Positions 10,600-20,349 of a DNA stretch of 64,000 bases are shown here, one piece after another. The notes under the pieces are model-generated. The model was not told where the DNA came from. It saw only the letters and a list, made by a program, of their open reading frames with translations, and searched no databases. The DNA is taken from the NCBI RefSeq assembly GCF_963678635.1, contig NC_087068.1:2916001-2980000 (forward strand), written 5' to 3'. Numbering within the stretch: position 1 is the first letter of the stretch; every line of letters starts with the position of its first letter. The position numbers and the translations under genes were made by a program. The stretch comes from Symsagittifera roscoffensis. Its lineage: Eukaryota; Xenacoelomorpha; Acoela; Convolutidae.

Positions 10600-11110
10600 A
10601 GGAATAGGTGGATAATTTCATTCTTTGTTGTAAAGATTATCTACTGTTGTACAAGCTGAGAAGAAGTTTTGGATGGATTTTATCACGAATGGTTCATCGA
10701 AGTTAGATGGTTGGGGGGCTTCGAAAGTAGAGTGGCGAGACAAGTAATCGACAATACCTAATTTTGTTACGGCAAAATGTGTAGCTTTGGAATCGAAAGG
10801 TAAAATCTGTCTGCCCATCTGGTCAGGCGAGATTGATATGATTTGTTGCCTCGGTTTGACTGAAAGGCGGAAATAATAGCTCTGTGGTCGGTTAAAACCT
10901 CAAATCTGTTCCCCAGTAAATAATTTCTGAAATGTTCGCATGACCAAACTTTTGCGAGTAATTCTAACTCATTGGTACTGTTTTTTTTCCTGAATAATTA
11001 GGAATCTTGAGGTAAAAGATACTGGTACCCAGGAATCGTCCGGTAATTCTTGTTCCAGAGCTGCGCCTAGACCGCTACGGCTGGCGTCACATTTCACCCT
11101 AGAGTTCCTC
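10600..11110 (-). pseudogene. Gypsy RNase H
   Basis: Minus-strand frames give VKCDASRSGLGAALEQ, the first catalytic Asp strand of Gypsy RNase H, then W(V)PVSFTSRFL, a TDHRAI-like segment and, near 10620-10818, PFDSKATHFAVTKLGIVDYLSRHS, written here in parts PFDSKATHFAV and TKLGIVDYLSRHS. This is the classic end of the domain. Stops and at least one frameshift break it. Confidence 0.8.
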
Positions 11111-11164
11111 TTCTGGTCGTAATGGTACATCTTTGTTATGTTTGAGATTAGGAGAAGTGTGTTT

Positions 11165-11505
11165 TCAAATGCTTTTTGCTGATCCGTTCCCCATACAAAT
11201 TTTTTTATTGCTCATTTTTATTGAGGGTCTGAACTTCTTGGTTGAGACGTGTAGATTTGGTAAAAATCTTTTTAGGTGATTAAGAACTCCCATAAAGGAG
11301 CGTAGTTGCTTTAAAGTATGGGGAGGTTTAAATTCTAAGACCGCCTGAACTTTAGAAAATTTTGGTTGGTACACATTTTCGCAAATATCAAAACCTAGCC
11401 AAGATATTCTATTTACTGAGAATTCGCATTTTGATAATTTCAGAGCAAACCCTTCCTTGTCAAGTTTAAGAAAGACGTTTTTGAAGAAGCGGTCGCAAAA
11501 CAAGA
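11165..11505 (-). pseudogene. Gypsy reverse transcriptase, C-terminal part
   Basis: The minus-strand frame has FALKLSKCEFSVNRISWLGF, the KC.F....WLG pattern that follows the catalytic palm in Gypsy RT, and then PPHTLKQLRSFMGVLNHLKRF, the thumb/connection region, quoted as LKQLRSFMGVLNHLKRF. The catalytic YxDD segment is at or beyond the break point and is not preserved as such. Confidence 0.85.
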
Positions 11506-11620
11506 ATAAGTTGTCAAAGAAGGAAAGGTAAAAAGAAAAATTGGTTCTTCTTTCTCAAGTTCAAGAAGAAGCGGTCGCAAAACAAAAATTTGTTGTCAAA
11601 GAAAGAAAGGTGAAAAAAGT
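11483..11620. repeat. Direct duplication at the Gypsy 5' break
   Basis: GAAGAAGCGGTCGCAAAACAA followed by a TTGTTGTCAAAGAAGG-like stretch occurs at 11483 and again at 11565, an offset of 82 bases. The first copy is the edge of the Gypsy RT; the second lies outside the coding match. It probably marks a slippage or end-joining repair event. Confidence 0.65.
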
Positions 11621-12179
11621 AAAATTCGAATCTCATCTTCTTAGCAGTTGTGCCTGCGGACATTTATTTATCTCAGAGGGGCTTTGTTCAGATAAAGTAT
11701 TCTTATTTTTGATTGTTGAGATCGAATTAGATTTTTTCGAAACCAACTTTTGTAATATAAAAGCAGTATAATTATTTTGCAGTCAAAAATTTAGAAACTA
11801 ATTGCTTTACTTGCACGAAGGATATGGATTGTGGTTCAACATTTGTTGCTTTTGGTGCCTGTTGCATATAAGACGAAACGTACAGGATTTGGCACAAAAA
11901 AAAAGACTTGAGGCTTTCAATAGTGTCAGAGAAAATCTACTCTGATTTGCAATGACTTTGCAAAAAGGAGATCAAAAAAGGAGATGAGAAATATCTGGAA
12001 AAGTCATTAGAACTTTCAATTTAAAAAACAGATATTTTGCCTAAAATAGTAAGTAATCAAGAGAGCATGAGCTCATACTCACAAGTTCTGAAAAATTTCT
12101 ATAGAGAAGAAAGAACTTCAAGGATAAACCATACCCCAGCAAGCCATTTTCTGAATCTTCTCGGGCTTCAAAAGCAGGC

Positions 12180-12640
12180 ACAGATGCCAATCCTCTGGCT
12201 GCACGTATTAGTGTTATCGTTGAACCAAAGGGTGCAGTTTCTGCAGGAAAACTCAATGCTGATAGAAACTAAGTTGTTTCAAATCTGACAGACATGATGA
12301 AAACTGAGCCAACTATCATCGATATAACGCGCTTCGGCCAAACAAACTTTACCTTGAAAGAAGTTTGGCAGCTTCTCGTTATTTTCGCAAATGGCTACTA
12401 GAAAAAGCTCGTTCTATTAAATCTCCGTTAACTCATGCACATTAATGTTAACAAAAACATCAACCAAGATGTTTCATCAGAAGAAGTGAAATAAGAACAA
12501 TTCAAACTGATCAATGAAGCAAACGTACCGAAGGCCAAAGACCGAACTTAGGGCTAAGAACTGCTGTCTACAAAAAGGTCGGAAAGTGACCTACGGGAGA
12601 ATTATCAATGACTCTCCGTAGAAGAAGTAGTAAGCGAAAA
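12180..12640 (+). pseudogene. LINE ORF1-like C-terminal domain
   Basis: Frames carry INVIVEPKGAVSAGKLNAD, TEPTIIDITRFGQTN, LLVIFANGY and NVNKNINQDVSSEEV, in an order matching the C-terminal half of LINE ORF1 nucleic-acid-binding proteins (a 'RLG...RPLLVxFxN...vyvNkDmsqdE' pattern). The reading jumps frames several times. It lies just ahead of the endonuclease, as expected. Confidence 0.55.
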
Positions 12641-12649
12641 ACAAATAGA

Positions 12650-13260
12650 ATTATTAACTTTTTGTATTAACATCTAGAGTATGCTTGGCTTCGAAAGCCG
12701 AAAAGAGTTTAATTGCTCTTGCGCCCGAAATAAATTCGACAAAAAATGAATAACTGAAACGTGGCTCCTGTCCGAAGTTTGGGTTCCGAGATTTATCTCC
12801 CTGATTATCAATTCTATCGTACTGGCCGTTATCCGAATTGCCCAATGCAAACAGCCTATGGCGGATGATTGCTTGCCGTCATGCGAAGTCTAATCGGCAG
12901 TAATATCAATACGGACAGTCCTGTAATTGCTGGATGCATCATAATTTTCCAGCGAGACTAGCTTGTTATGGCAACTTCAACTTGAGCAAAGTGAGTTGGG
13001 CAACTTTAGAAGCATCTGATAGAACAAAACAACTTTTTATTGACAAATTGTTCAAAAGGGACTTTGATCAAGTAATTGATTTCCCAACAAGAAACTCAGC
13101 CATCCTAGATTTTGTTTTGATCCATGGTATAGATATGATAGCTACTAACGCATGGACAAAAGCAGTATCAACTCAATCCAATCATAAACCTACCAAATCC
13201 ACTTTTAAGAGCCAGGGTGAGTTTATACACCGCCAAAACGATGTTCAGCTTCTGTAAAGC
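12650..13260 (+). pseudogene. LINE ORF2, AP-endonuclease domain
   Basis: Contains TETWLLSEVW, then in another frame PDYQFYR-like text, then CYGNFNLSKVSWATLE, corresponding to the GDFN(L/M)...(I/V)W motif with the catalytic Asp replaced by Asn-adjacent change (YGNFN), and FDQVIDFPTRNSAILDFVL, the typical 'PTR...ILDLV' strand. This domain nicks target DNA in living LINEs. Frameshifts and the altered motif show that it is dead. Confidence 0.8.
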
Positions 13261-14225
13261 CGATTTTACTGATTTATCGGATAATCTGCCAGGCAACCTT
13301 TTCTTTAGCTTCTGCTGGCCAAATATTTAAATTCTGTCTTGTGAATGGGATTAGTGGACCGAAGAAGCGGTTTCGAGCTTTGTACATAAACGAACAAGTC
13401 TTCGTAGCAAAACTGGATTCCTGGATCTCGCCAAAGTCGTCAAATATGATCAAGCGCCTCAAAATCTTAGCTGATCACTTTGATGTAAATAGACTAGAAT
13501 CCATCAAGGTAAAACGGAAATTGAAAAAAAGTTCAGATTATGGGAATTACTTGGCCGTTTTTTCAGAAAACAGATCAGCGAACAAAATACAAAAACACTT
13601 TAGGGCTATTAACAGAATAAACCTACCACCAACTGTTTCCTTGACTAATAGTTTTGCTCGTGATAAAATGAAAAAGGCCAAACTGTTTTTAAAACTTTTT
13701 AAAAATGTATTTATCAGTATTACTGATCCTTTTTTAAGGATTCAGTCCCAGCTCCTTTTATCACTGGTTTTTCAATTGAAAGAAGTAGGAGAACGCATAA
13801 TCTTGAAAACCTGGATGTATCTAAAGCCACAGCACCAGATCAGATACCAGCAGCCGTCTATCAAAAAGTTGGTTGTAGCCTCTCCCATTCAATGCATCAA
13901 GTATTCTACAAAGTGCAGCAAAATGCTATTTTTCCTTGCGCTTGGAAGCAAGTTTGAATAATACATGTCCACAAAAAGAAAAACAAAGAAAATATTGAAC
14001 TAAGACCGCCCATTATCACTAATCTTTTAATCTCAAAAGTTCTTCAAAGATGTATTTATCTCGACCTCAATGAATTTCTGAGAAGGGAATTGAATGAAGC
14101 TCAGCATGGGTTTAAAAAGTCGATCTTGTGTGACTCAAGTTTTGTCTTTTCTGACGAGATCTACTGAGGAAGCGAAACTCAACCTGATGTTAGGGTTGAT
14201 GTAATTTATACATTTTTTGAAAAAA
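13261..14225 (+). pseudogene. LINE ORF2, linker and reverse transcriptase N-terminal part
   Basis: The linker frame at 13341-13961 is open, then another frame gives DVSKATAPDQIPAAVYQK (the 'K..GPD.IP' motif), WKQ, an IPVHKK-like stretch, LISKVLQRCIYLDLNEFL and LNEAQHGFKKSRSCVTQVL (the 'QHGFr.grSc.tql' motif). It ends with a DKVDHGVF-like sequence, the start of the 'AFDkVdH' catalytic motif, shortly before a repeat insertion. Stops occur near 13968 and 14200. Confidence 0.8.
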
Positions 14226-14345
14226 CCTTAGATAAAGTCGACCACGGTGTTTTTTTGGTCGAAAACTTTTTTTTGCTTTACTCAGAATTATTACAAATAT
14301 TTTTTTTGTTCACTTCGTGTGGTTTTTATGCAAAATGAAGTGCAG

Positions 14346-14575
14346 ACTAACTAGGCCATGTCAAATAAATTCCGTCTTCATGTTAATAGGGCGGTCCGCG
14401 GTAAATTTGAAGGCTTATTTTTGTCTTCGAACACCGTTTTTCACTGTGTTAGTTATTTGGGCTCTTTTGCAATCCCCCCATCACATTTGATTTACAACTT
14501 TGGTTTTTTTACGTTATCCCAGCTACTTAGCTATCTTGTCCTAATAAGTTCTTCATACCTTTAAAGTTACTAAAA
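14346..14575. repeat. Dispersed repeat inserted into the LINE
   Basis: Homologous to 6359-6640: TAGGCCATGTCAAATAAATT, CGGTCCGCGGTAAATTTGA, then GGGCTCTTTTGCAATCCCCCC and ending near GTTCTTCATACC (words shortened). It separates the two halves of the LINE RT domain. Confidence 0.6.
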
Positions 14576-14599
14576 CTGATGTCTTCAATTTAGAAAAAA

Positions 14600-15340
14600 C
14601 TAACATTTTGCGTCAAATTAAATGACGTCCTGCCAAGTTTTCGAGCAATATCAGGTGGAGTGCTGCAAAGCTCGGTCCGTTTATTTTTCTCGTTGTAATT
14701 ATTGATTTTCTGCGTTACTGTGAATTTACAAAAATGCTACCTGTGTGCGCATAATGCGAAAATTGTTACTGTCACTACGGACACTCAACTAGTGCAAAGC
14801 GATCTTGACCCTGACAACATATCTTTGTGTTGCTTCCGAAATCGGATGACTCCTACTGCGGGAAAATGAAATCACTTGAAATTCAGAGGATCAAGTGAGC
14901 TCTTCATGTGTCCTTTTTTTATAAGAAAAAAGTCCTCGAGAACAATATTTTATATAAACAATTTTTGGCCGTGGTTGATAAAGATCTCAAATTACTTAGT
15001 CATGTGAATAAAAATTGCTGCAAAACTAGTTATGATAAAGAGAAACACTCCGAAATTAACGTTCAAATGAGAACTGGAAATCTACAAAAGTCTGGTTTTA
15101 CCCATAAATGTTTATGCATCACCCTGCTGGCAGCCGATTAGTTAAAGGACTTCGATGTCTGGAAAAAGTAGAGAAGAGAGTGAAGCGTTAAATTACCGGC
15201 TGCGGTGACTACTTAAAAGGTATGAAGAAAGCAAATTTTCTTCCGCAGATTTTCTACCTTGAATTTTGACTTTCTTACGATGTTCATAATATTTCAACCT
15301 AATTATGATATCAACATACAACAGAAAGTGACCTTCGAAC
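14600..15340 (+). pseudogene. LINE ORF2, reverse transcriptase C-terminal part
   Basis: Frames give FRAISGGVLQSSV (the 'vPQGSvLGPlLF' region), then AKIVTVTTDTQLVQSDLD and CFRNRMTPTAGKMKSLE, the usual 'W...N.M.LN..KTK.m' motif after the catalytic palm, and a final region with a DVWKK...LKRYEESKFSSADF pattern. Stops and frameshifts are common. From 14808 on, the sequence is repeated at 17596 in the tandem duplication. Confidence 0.7.
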
Positions 15341-15394
15341 AGACAACGTCCGCGACCAGACTTGCTCAGCGCACCAAGTTACAGTCCAGGTCCT

Positions 15395-15525
15395 GAAATA
15401 ATTATCATAATCAAAATATTAAAAACAGTCATAATTATAATTACAATAATCTTAGTAATCATAATAATCTCAAAACTCAGAATAAAGATCATAATAATCA
15501 TAATAATAATCATAATGTTAATAAA
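15395..15525. repeat. ATAATC-type microsatellite (also at 18184-18314)
   Basis: Degenerate repeats of CATAATAATCATAAT-like words within the duplicated block. The same array is present in copy 2. Confidence 0.8.
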
Positions 15526-15718
15526 ATGAAAGTTCGAAATGTTGACAGAAGTTGGAAAAAAGCTGTTTAATGAACTTTTCATTCAAAAAATTACAGTAAC
15601 CAAATTTACAAGCTCAAACAAATTTCTGACATAAAAAATTCTATGTATACTCTGCTTGGATTGTGTTTTTTTTGTTATTTGAAAAGTGTTATATTCCTCT
15701 CCACCTGCAAACTTTTAC

Positions 15719-15845
15719 GGCTCTTTTCCGGTTTCCCACCCCCTTGTTAAATTACAAAACAAAGATGTTCAAAAATTGTTCTCGCGGCAATTTGCATGTT
15801 CGAATTGTTCTAGAAAAAATCAAAGGGTGGAACTGGAAAAGAGTC
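15719..15845. mobile_element. Short hAT-like MITE (also at 18508-18634)
   Basis: About 127 bp bounded by GGCTCTTTTCCGGTTTCCC and a matching inverse end AACTGGAAAAGAGTC. It shares its interior (GATGTTCAAAAATTGTTC) with the longer MITEs at 22.1 and 57.9 kb, so it is an internally deleted form. The target duplication is not clear because one end has mutated. Confidence 0.7.
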
Positions 15846-16261
15846 TTCAATTCAAATCAGTGGCGTGCAAAAAAAGTTTTTATGGTAGGGGGTTTTTCGA
15901 AACAAAAAATTGAAATTAATGTCGATTTTTGAAGGTCAACCAATTTGATTTTCTGCGCTCGGATCGTTTTTCTTTTCCCACACCGCACATGAGCATCATT
16001 TTTTTGGTATAACGAGTAGTTTTACAAGGCTAAAATTGAAGACCAAATACTTTTTTGTGGCCCAATTAGTCGGTATGTCAATTATCAGAACAATCAAAAA
16101 GGTGAACAGTACTTTTGTTTTGCAGGTAGGGGGAAAAGAAAAAGAGCCCCGAGCTCTCCAAAAAAACTATGAGGATTCTATTTTGCCAAAACAAATTTCT
16201 GTGCCGCTGACAAATATTTTTAAAAAAGCAAGCTAAAAATGACGTTTTGAGCACTTTTAAA

Positions 16262-16492
16262 GGCTCTTTTCCAGTTTCCCCCCCTTTCAAAATACCGAGT
16301 TTTATGTTTGTTTTACGTGTTATTACGGCTAAACGCGTGATGTTACGCTGTAAAGTATGAAGAACAAATCGGTTCAGAATTGTCGATTTGTTCACCACGC
16401 CAAATTTCATTGCATTGTGACAACGTTAAATAGACTTTTCAAAATTGAGTTTGAAAGGGGGGGGGGGGACTGGAAAAGAGCCCTTTTAAAAT
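16262..16492. mobile_element. hAT-like MITE, 231 bp, with 8-bp target duplication (also at 19051-19278)
   Basis: Terminal inverted repeats GGCTCTTTTCCAGTTTCCCC and, at the other end, GGGACTGGAAAAGAGCC. Both sides carry CTTTTAAA (16254-16261 and 16493-16500), an exact 8-bp target-site duplication typical of hAT transposons. It has no transposase. It lies 170 bp upstream of the protease first-exon start codon and is present in both duplicated copies. Confidence 0.9.
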
Positions 16493-16662
16493 ATATTTGC
16501 TCAACACGTATAGCTTCAAACACTGTTTCCAAAATAACTTTGAAAGAGGTACAATTTGCTGGGTGGTTTTCTATTATTTTTTCTAATTTGAAGGTGAGAA
16601 TTGACTTTTATTTATCATTCAGCATTTTCACGTGCTTATTTACTTATTATTACGTTTTGAGA

Positions 16663-16871
16663 ATGAGAATTTGTACGCATAAGTTGTGTTTCATCGTAAG
16701 TTTGATTCTGCCCAGCTGGGATTGCTTTTATGGGAAAGTATTTCGCGAGAAAGAACCGAGCGAGGTTCCACTACAGAGAATAAAAGTTGGAAAAGGGAAC
16801 CGAATAATCAATGGCGTGGATGCCAACATCACCAAACACCCCTGGGCCGCCTACATCAAAATCAAACCAAC
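16663..16871 (+). CDS. Serine protease first coding exon, copy 1
   Basis: Encodes 69 residues plus two bases. It starts with a hydrophobic signal peptide (MRICTHKLCFIVSLILPSW), then a short propeptide ending GKGNR, then IINGVDANITKHPWAAYI, the activation N-terminus of S1 proteases (I/V-x-N-G); cleavage after Arg would activate the zymogen. It ends KP-AC before the donor GTAACA, phase 2. It is nearly identical to copy 2 at 19449; one visible change is Val in the propeptide here and Cys there (RIKVGK versus RIKCGK). It could be an alternative first exon of the downstream gene or a duplicate without its own body. Confidence 0.75.
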
Positions 16872-16964
16872 GTAACAACCAAATGCTTAAGTGCGCTGAG
16901 GCTAGCATAACTAACTTGACTTCGGCTCTTTTTCACTCACCTCCCAAATTTCAATTTTCCATGT

Positions 16965-17563
16965 TCTTATTGTTCCGACTTTGGTAATGAAAGTAACGGA
17001 ATATTTGTGCTCGGGTGGATTTTTTTTTTCTGCAGCCAAATTTCGACTTTTTTAACTTGCAGTTTTTGAAAAGTATTGTTGTCCTGAGCCTATATTTGAA
17101 AAGATATTCCACCTGTGATCATTTTTTCGTAAAGTAATGGGGTTTAAAGATTGCCATTTTGGTCAATTTTGGACAAGTTGTTTGGCGCTATTAACGCGTA
17201 AGCGGAGACTTGATCCGTCCTGAAAATTTTTGCAAATTGTTTGAAAGAGTATGTTTTTGCTCTTTCACACATGCTCATTCACGACAAGGTATGAATGGAA
17301 AAAGAAATCTTTTGCATAATTCCGCGCACTTTTTTGGGCTCTTTCACAGTTTTCTGGCATTTTTCTCTCAGAAAAAGGAAAAACACACTCTTCAACAGTT
17401 AGAACATAGTTGAAGATGACCTTGGGCAAAAGAGCCGCACTCGTGCACTTCGTGCCCTCAGGCCGGGCTCTTTCTCCGTCGGGCATCTTTCAACTATGTT
17501 CTAACTACATTTATCCCTTTGCACTTTATATGGCGTGTAGGGGGATGATTTTCACCAATAATC
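16965..17563 (+). mobile_element. Helitron-like element, 3'-truncated by the duplication junction
   Basis: Starts ATTGTTCCGACTTTGGTAATG, a slightly decayed form of the family's 5' hairpin, and follows the family order (TTGTCCTGAGCCTATATTTG, ACGCGTAAGCGGAGA, TATGGCGTGTAGGGGGATGA). It stops at the junction at 17563 and lacks the 3' hairpin. It lies in the intron after the protease first exon. Confidence 0.65.
17397..17506. repeat. Long hairpin inside the Helitron-like element (also at 20183-20292)
   Basis: AGTTAGAACATAGTTGAAGAT is paired with ATCTTTCAACTATGTTCTAACT across about 65 bases (arms quoted to 20 or so bases). Inside is a second pairing of AAAAGAGCC with GGGCTCTTT. The arms are nearly perfect. 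It is absent from the other Helitron-like copies, so it is a nested MITE or a structured RNA-forming insert. Confidence 0.7.
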
Positions 17564-17595
17564 ATGCACCCTGACAACATATCACCCTGACTTTC

Positions 17596-20349
17596 ACCCT
17601 GACAACATATCTTTTTGTTGCTTCCGAAATCGGATGACTCCTACTGCGGTAAAATGAAATCACTTGAAATTCAGAGGATCAAGTGAGCTCTTCATGTGTC
17701 CTTTTTTTATAAGAAAAAAGTCCTCGAGAACAATATTTTATAAAAAACAATTTTTGGCCGTGGTTGATAAAGATCTCAAATTACTTAGTCATGTGAATAA
17801 AAATTGCTGTAAAACTAGTTATGATAAAGAGAAACACTCCGAAATTAACGTTCAAATGAGAACTGGAAATCTACAAAAGTCTGGTTTTACCCATAAATGT
17901 TTATGCATCACCCTGCTGGCAGCCGATTAGTTAAAGGACTTCGATGTCTGGAAAAAGTAGAGAAGAGAGTGAAGCGTTAAATTACCGGCTGCGGTGACTA
18001 CTTAAAAGGTATGAAGAAAGCAAATTTTCTTCCGCAGATTTTCTACCTTGAATTTTGACTTTCTTACGATGTTCATAATATTTCAACCTAATTATGATAT
18101 CAACATACAACAGAAAGTGACCTTCGAACAGACAACGTCCGCGACCAGACTTGCTCAGCGCACCAAGTTACAGTCCAGGTCCTGAAATAATTATCATAAT
18201 CAAAATATTAAAAACAGTCATAATTATAATTACAATAATCTTAGTAATCATAATAATCTCAAAACTCAGAATAAAGATCATAATAATCATAATAATAATC
18301 ATAATGTTAATAAAATGAAAGTTCGAAATGTTGACAGAAGTTGGAAAAAAGCTGTTTAATGAACTTTTCATTCAAAAAATTACAGTAACCAAATTTACAA
18401 GCTCAAACAAATTTCTGACATAAAAAATTCTATGTATACTCTGCTTGGATTGTGTTTTTTTTGTTATTTGAAAAGTGTTATATTCCTCTCCACCTGCAAA
18501 CTTTTACGGCTCTTTTCCGGTTTCCCACCCCCTTGTTAAATTACAAAACAAAGATGTTCAAAAATTGTTCTCGCGGCAACTTGCATGTTCGAATTGTTCT
18601 AGAAAAAATCAAAGGGTGGAACTGGAAAAGAGTCTTCAATTCAAATCAGTGGCGTGCAAAAAAAGTTTTTATGGTAGGGGGTTTTTCGAAACAAAAAATT
18701 GAAATTAATGTCGATTTTTGAAGGTCAACCAATTTGATTTTCTGCGCTCGGATCGTTTTTCTTTTCCCACACCGCACATGAGCATCATTTTTTTGGTATA
18801 ACGAGTAGTTTTACAAGGCTAAAATTGAAGACCAAATACTTTTTTGTGGCCCAATTAGTCGGTATGTCAATTATCAGAACAATCAAAAAGGTGAACAGTA
18901 CTTTTGTTTTGCAGGTAGGGGGAAAAGAAAAAGAGCCCCGAGCTCTCCAAAAAAACTATGAGGATTCTATTTTGCCAAAACAAATTTCTGTGCCGCTGAC
19001 AAATATTTTTAAAAAAGCAAGCTAAAAATGACGTTTTGAGCACTTTTAAAGGCTCTTTTCCAGTTTCCCCCCCTTTCAAAATACCGAGTTTTATGTTTGT
19101 TTTACGTGTTATTACGGCTAAACGCGTGATGTTACGCTGTAAAGTATGAAGAACAAATCGGTTCAGAATTGTCGATTTGTTCACCACGCCAAATTTCATT
19201 GCATTGTGACAACGTTAAATAGACTTTTCAAAATTGAGTTTGAAAGGGGGGGGGACTGGAAAAGAGCCCTTTTAAAATATATTTGCTCAACACGTATAGC
19301 TTCAAACACTGTTTCCAAAATAACTTTGAAAGAGGTAGAATTTGCTGGGTGGTTTTCTATTATTTTTTCTAATTTGAAGGTGAGAATTGACTTTTATTTA
19401 TCATTCAGCATTTTCACGTGCTTATTTACTTATTATTACGTTTTGAGAATGAGAATTTGTACGCATAAGTTGTGTTTCATCGTAAGTTTGATTCTGCCCA
19501 GCTGGGATTGCTTTTATGGGAAAGTATTTCGCGAGAAAGAACCGAGCGAGGTTCCACTACAGAGAATAAAATGTGGAAAAGGGAACCGAATAATCAATGG
19601 CGTGGATGCCAACATCACCAAACACCCCTGGGCCGCCTACATCAAAATCAAACCAACGTAACAACCAAATGCTTAAGTGCGCTGAGGCTAGCATAACTAA
19701 CTTGACTTCGGCTCTTTTTCACTCACCTCCCAAATTTCAATTTTCCATGTTCTTATTGTTCCGACTTTGGTAATGAAAGTAACGGAATATTTGTGCTCGG
19801 GTGGATTTTTTTTTTCTGCAGCCAAATTTCGACTTTTTTAACTTGCAGTTTTTGAAAAGTATTGTTGTCCTGAGCCTATATTTGAAAAGATATTCCACCT
19901 GTGATCATTTTTTCGTAAAGTAATGGGGTTTAAAGATTGCCATTTTGGTCAATTTTGGACAAGTTGTTTGGCGCTATTAACGCGTAAGCGGAGACTTGAT
20001 CCGTCCTGAAAATTTTTGCAAATTGTTTGAAAGAGTATGTTTTTGCTCTTTCACACATGCTCATTCACGACAAGGTATGAATGGAAAAAGAAATCTTTTG
20101 CATAATTCCGCGCACTTTTTTGGGCTCTTTCACAGTTTTCTGGCATTTTTCTCTCAGAAAAAGGAAAAACACACTCTTCAACAGTTAGAACATAGTTGAA
20201 GATGACCTTGGGCAAAAGAGCCGCACTCGTGCACTTCGTGCCCTCAGGCCGGGCTCTTTCTCCGTCGGGCATCTTTCAACTATGTTCTAACTACATTTAT
20301 CCCTTTGCACTTTATATGGCGTGTAGGGGGATGATTTTCACCAATAATC
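17596..20349. repeat. 2.75-kb tandem duplication, copy 2
   Basis: The second copy of the block. The 32-base junction at 17564-17595 repeats the word ACCCTGACAACATATC and a shortened ACCCTGA, which suggests stuttering or microhomology at the breakpoint. High identity, non-coding parts included, means the duplication is recent. Confidence 0.95.
19449..19657 (+). CDS. Serine protease first coding exon, copy 2
   Basis: Same structure as copy 1: signal peptide, propeptide, IINGVDANITKHPWAAYI, phase-2 donor GTAACA. It has a Cys in the propeptide (RIKCGK) where copy 1 has Val; propeptide Cys residues in chymotrypsin-type enzymes tether the propeptide by a disulfide. Being nearer exon 2, it is the more likely used first exon. 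Confidence 0.75.

Larger units (their letters stand above)
7136..11505 (-). mobile_element. Ty3/Gypsy retrotransposon 1, 5'-truncated
   Basis: Read on the minus strand, the order is RT C-terminus, RNase H, a long linker with tandem repeats, integrase, a 456-residue C-terminal ORF, polypurine tract and LTR. RT-RNase H-integrase order places it in Ty3/Gypsy. It starts within RT near 11505, so gag, protease and most of RT are missing, and several frameshifts and stops interrupt pol. It cannot move by itself. The 5' break coincides with an 82-bp-offset direct duplication at 11483-11620. Confidence 0.85.
12040..15400 (+). mobile_element. Decayed non-LTR retrotransposon (LINE)
   Basis: A two-ORF LINE in plus orientation: ORF1 remnant, endonuclease, reverse transcriptase, then the C-terminal part. 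Many frameshifts and stops are present and a MITE-like repeat splits RT (about 14260-14575). The RT motifs resemble CR1/Jockey-type LINEs. Its 3' part was later copied in the 2.75-kb tandem duplication (copy at 17596-18190). Confidence 0.8.
14808..17563. repeat. 2.75-kb tandem duplication, copy 1
   Basis: The block from ACCCTGACAACATATC to CACCAATAATC is repeated at 17596-20349 with an offset of 2786-2789 bases and very few differences: a G-run three bases shorter in copy 2 and scattered single changes. It holds the LINE tail, an ATAATC microsatellite, two hAT-like MITEs, a protease first exon and most of a Helitron-like element. Copy 1 cuts the Helitron-like element short, while copy 2 runs on into its 3' end, so copy 2 keeps the original right side and copy 1 the original left side. 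Confidence 0.95.

Noticed and set aside
16357-16662. The upstream open frame continuous with the protease first exon
   Set aside because: It reads through a hAT-like MITE and its G-run; the length of the G-run differs between the two copies (indel of three), and the signal peptide begins only at 16663.
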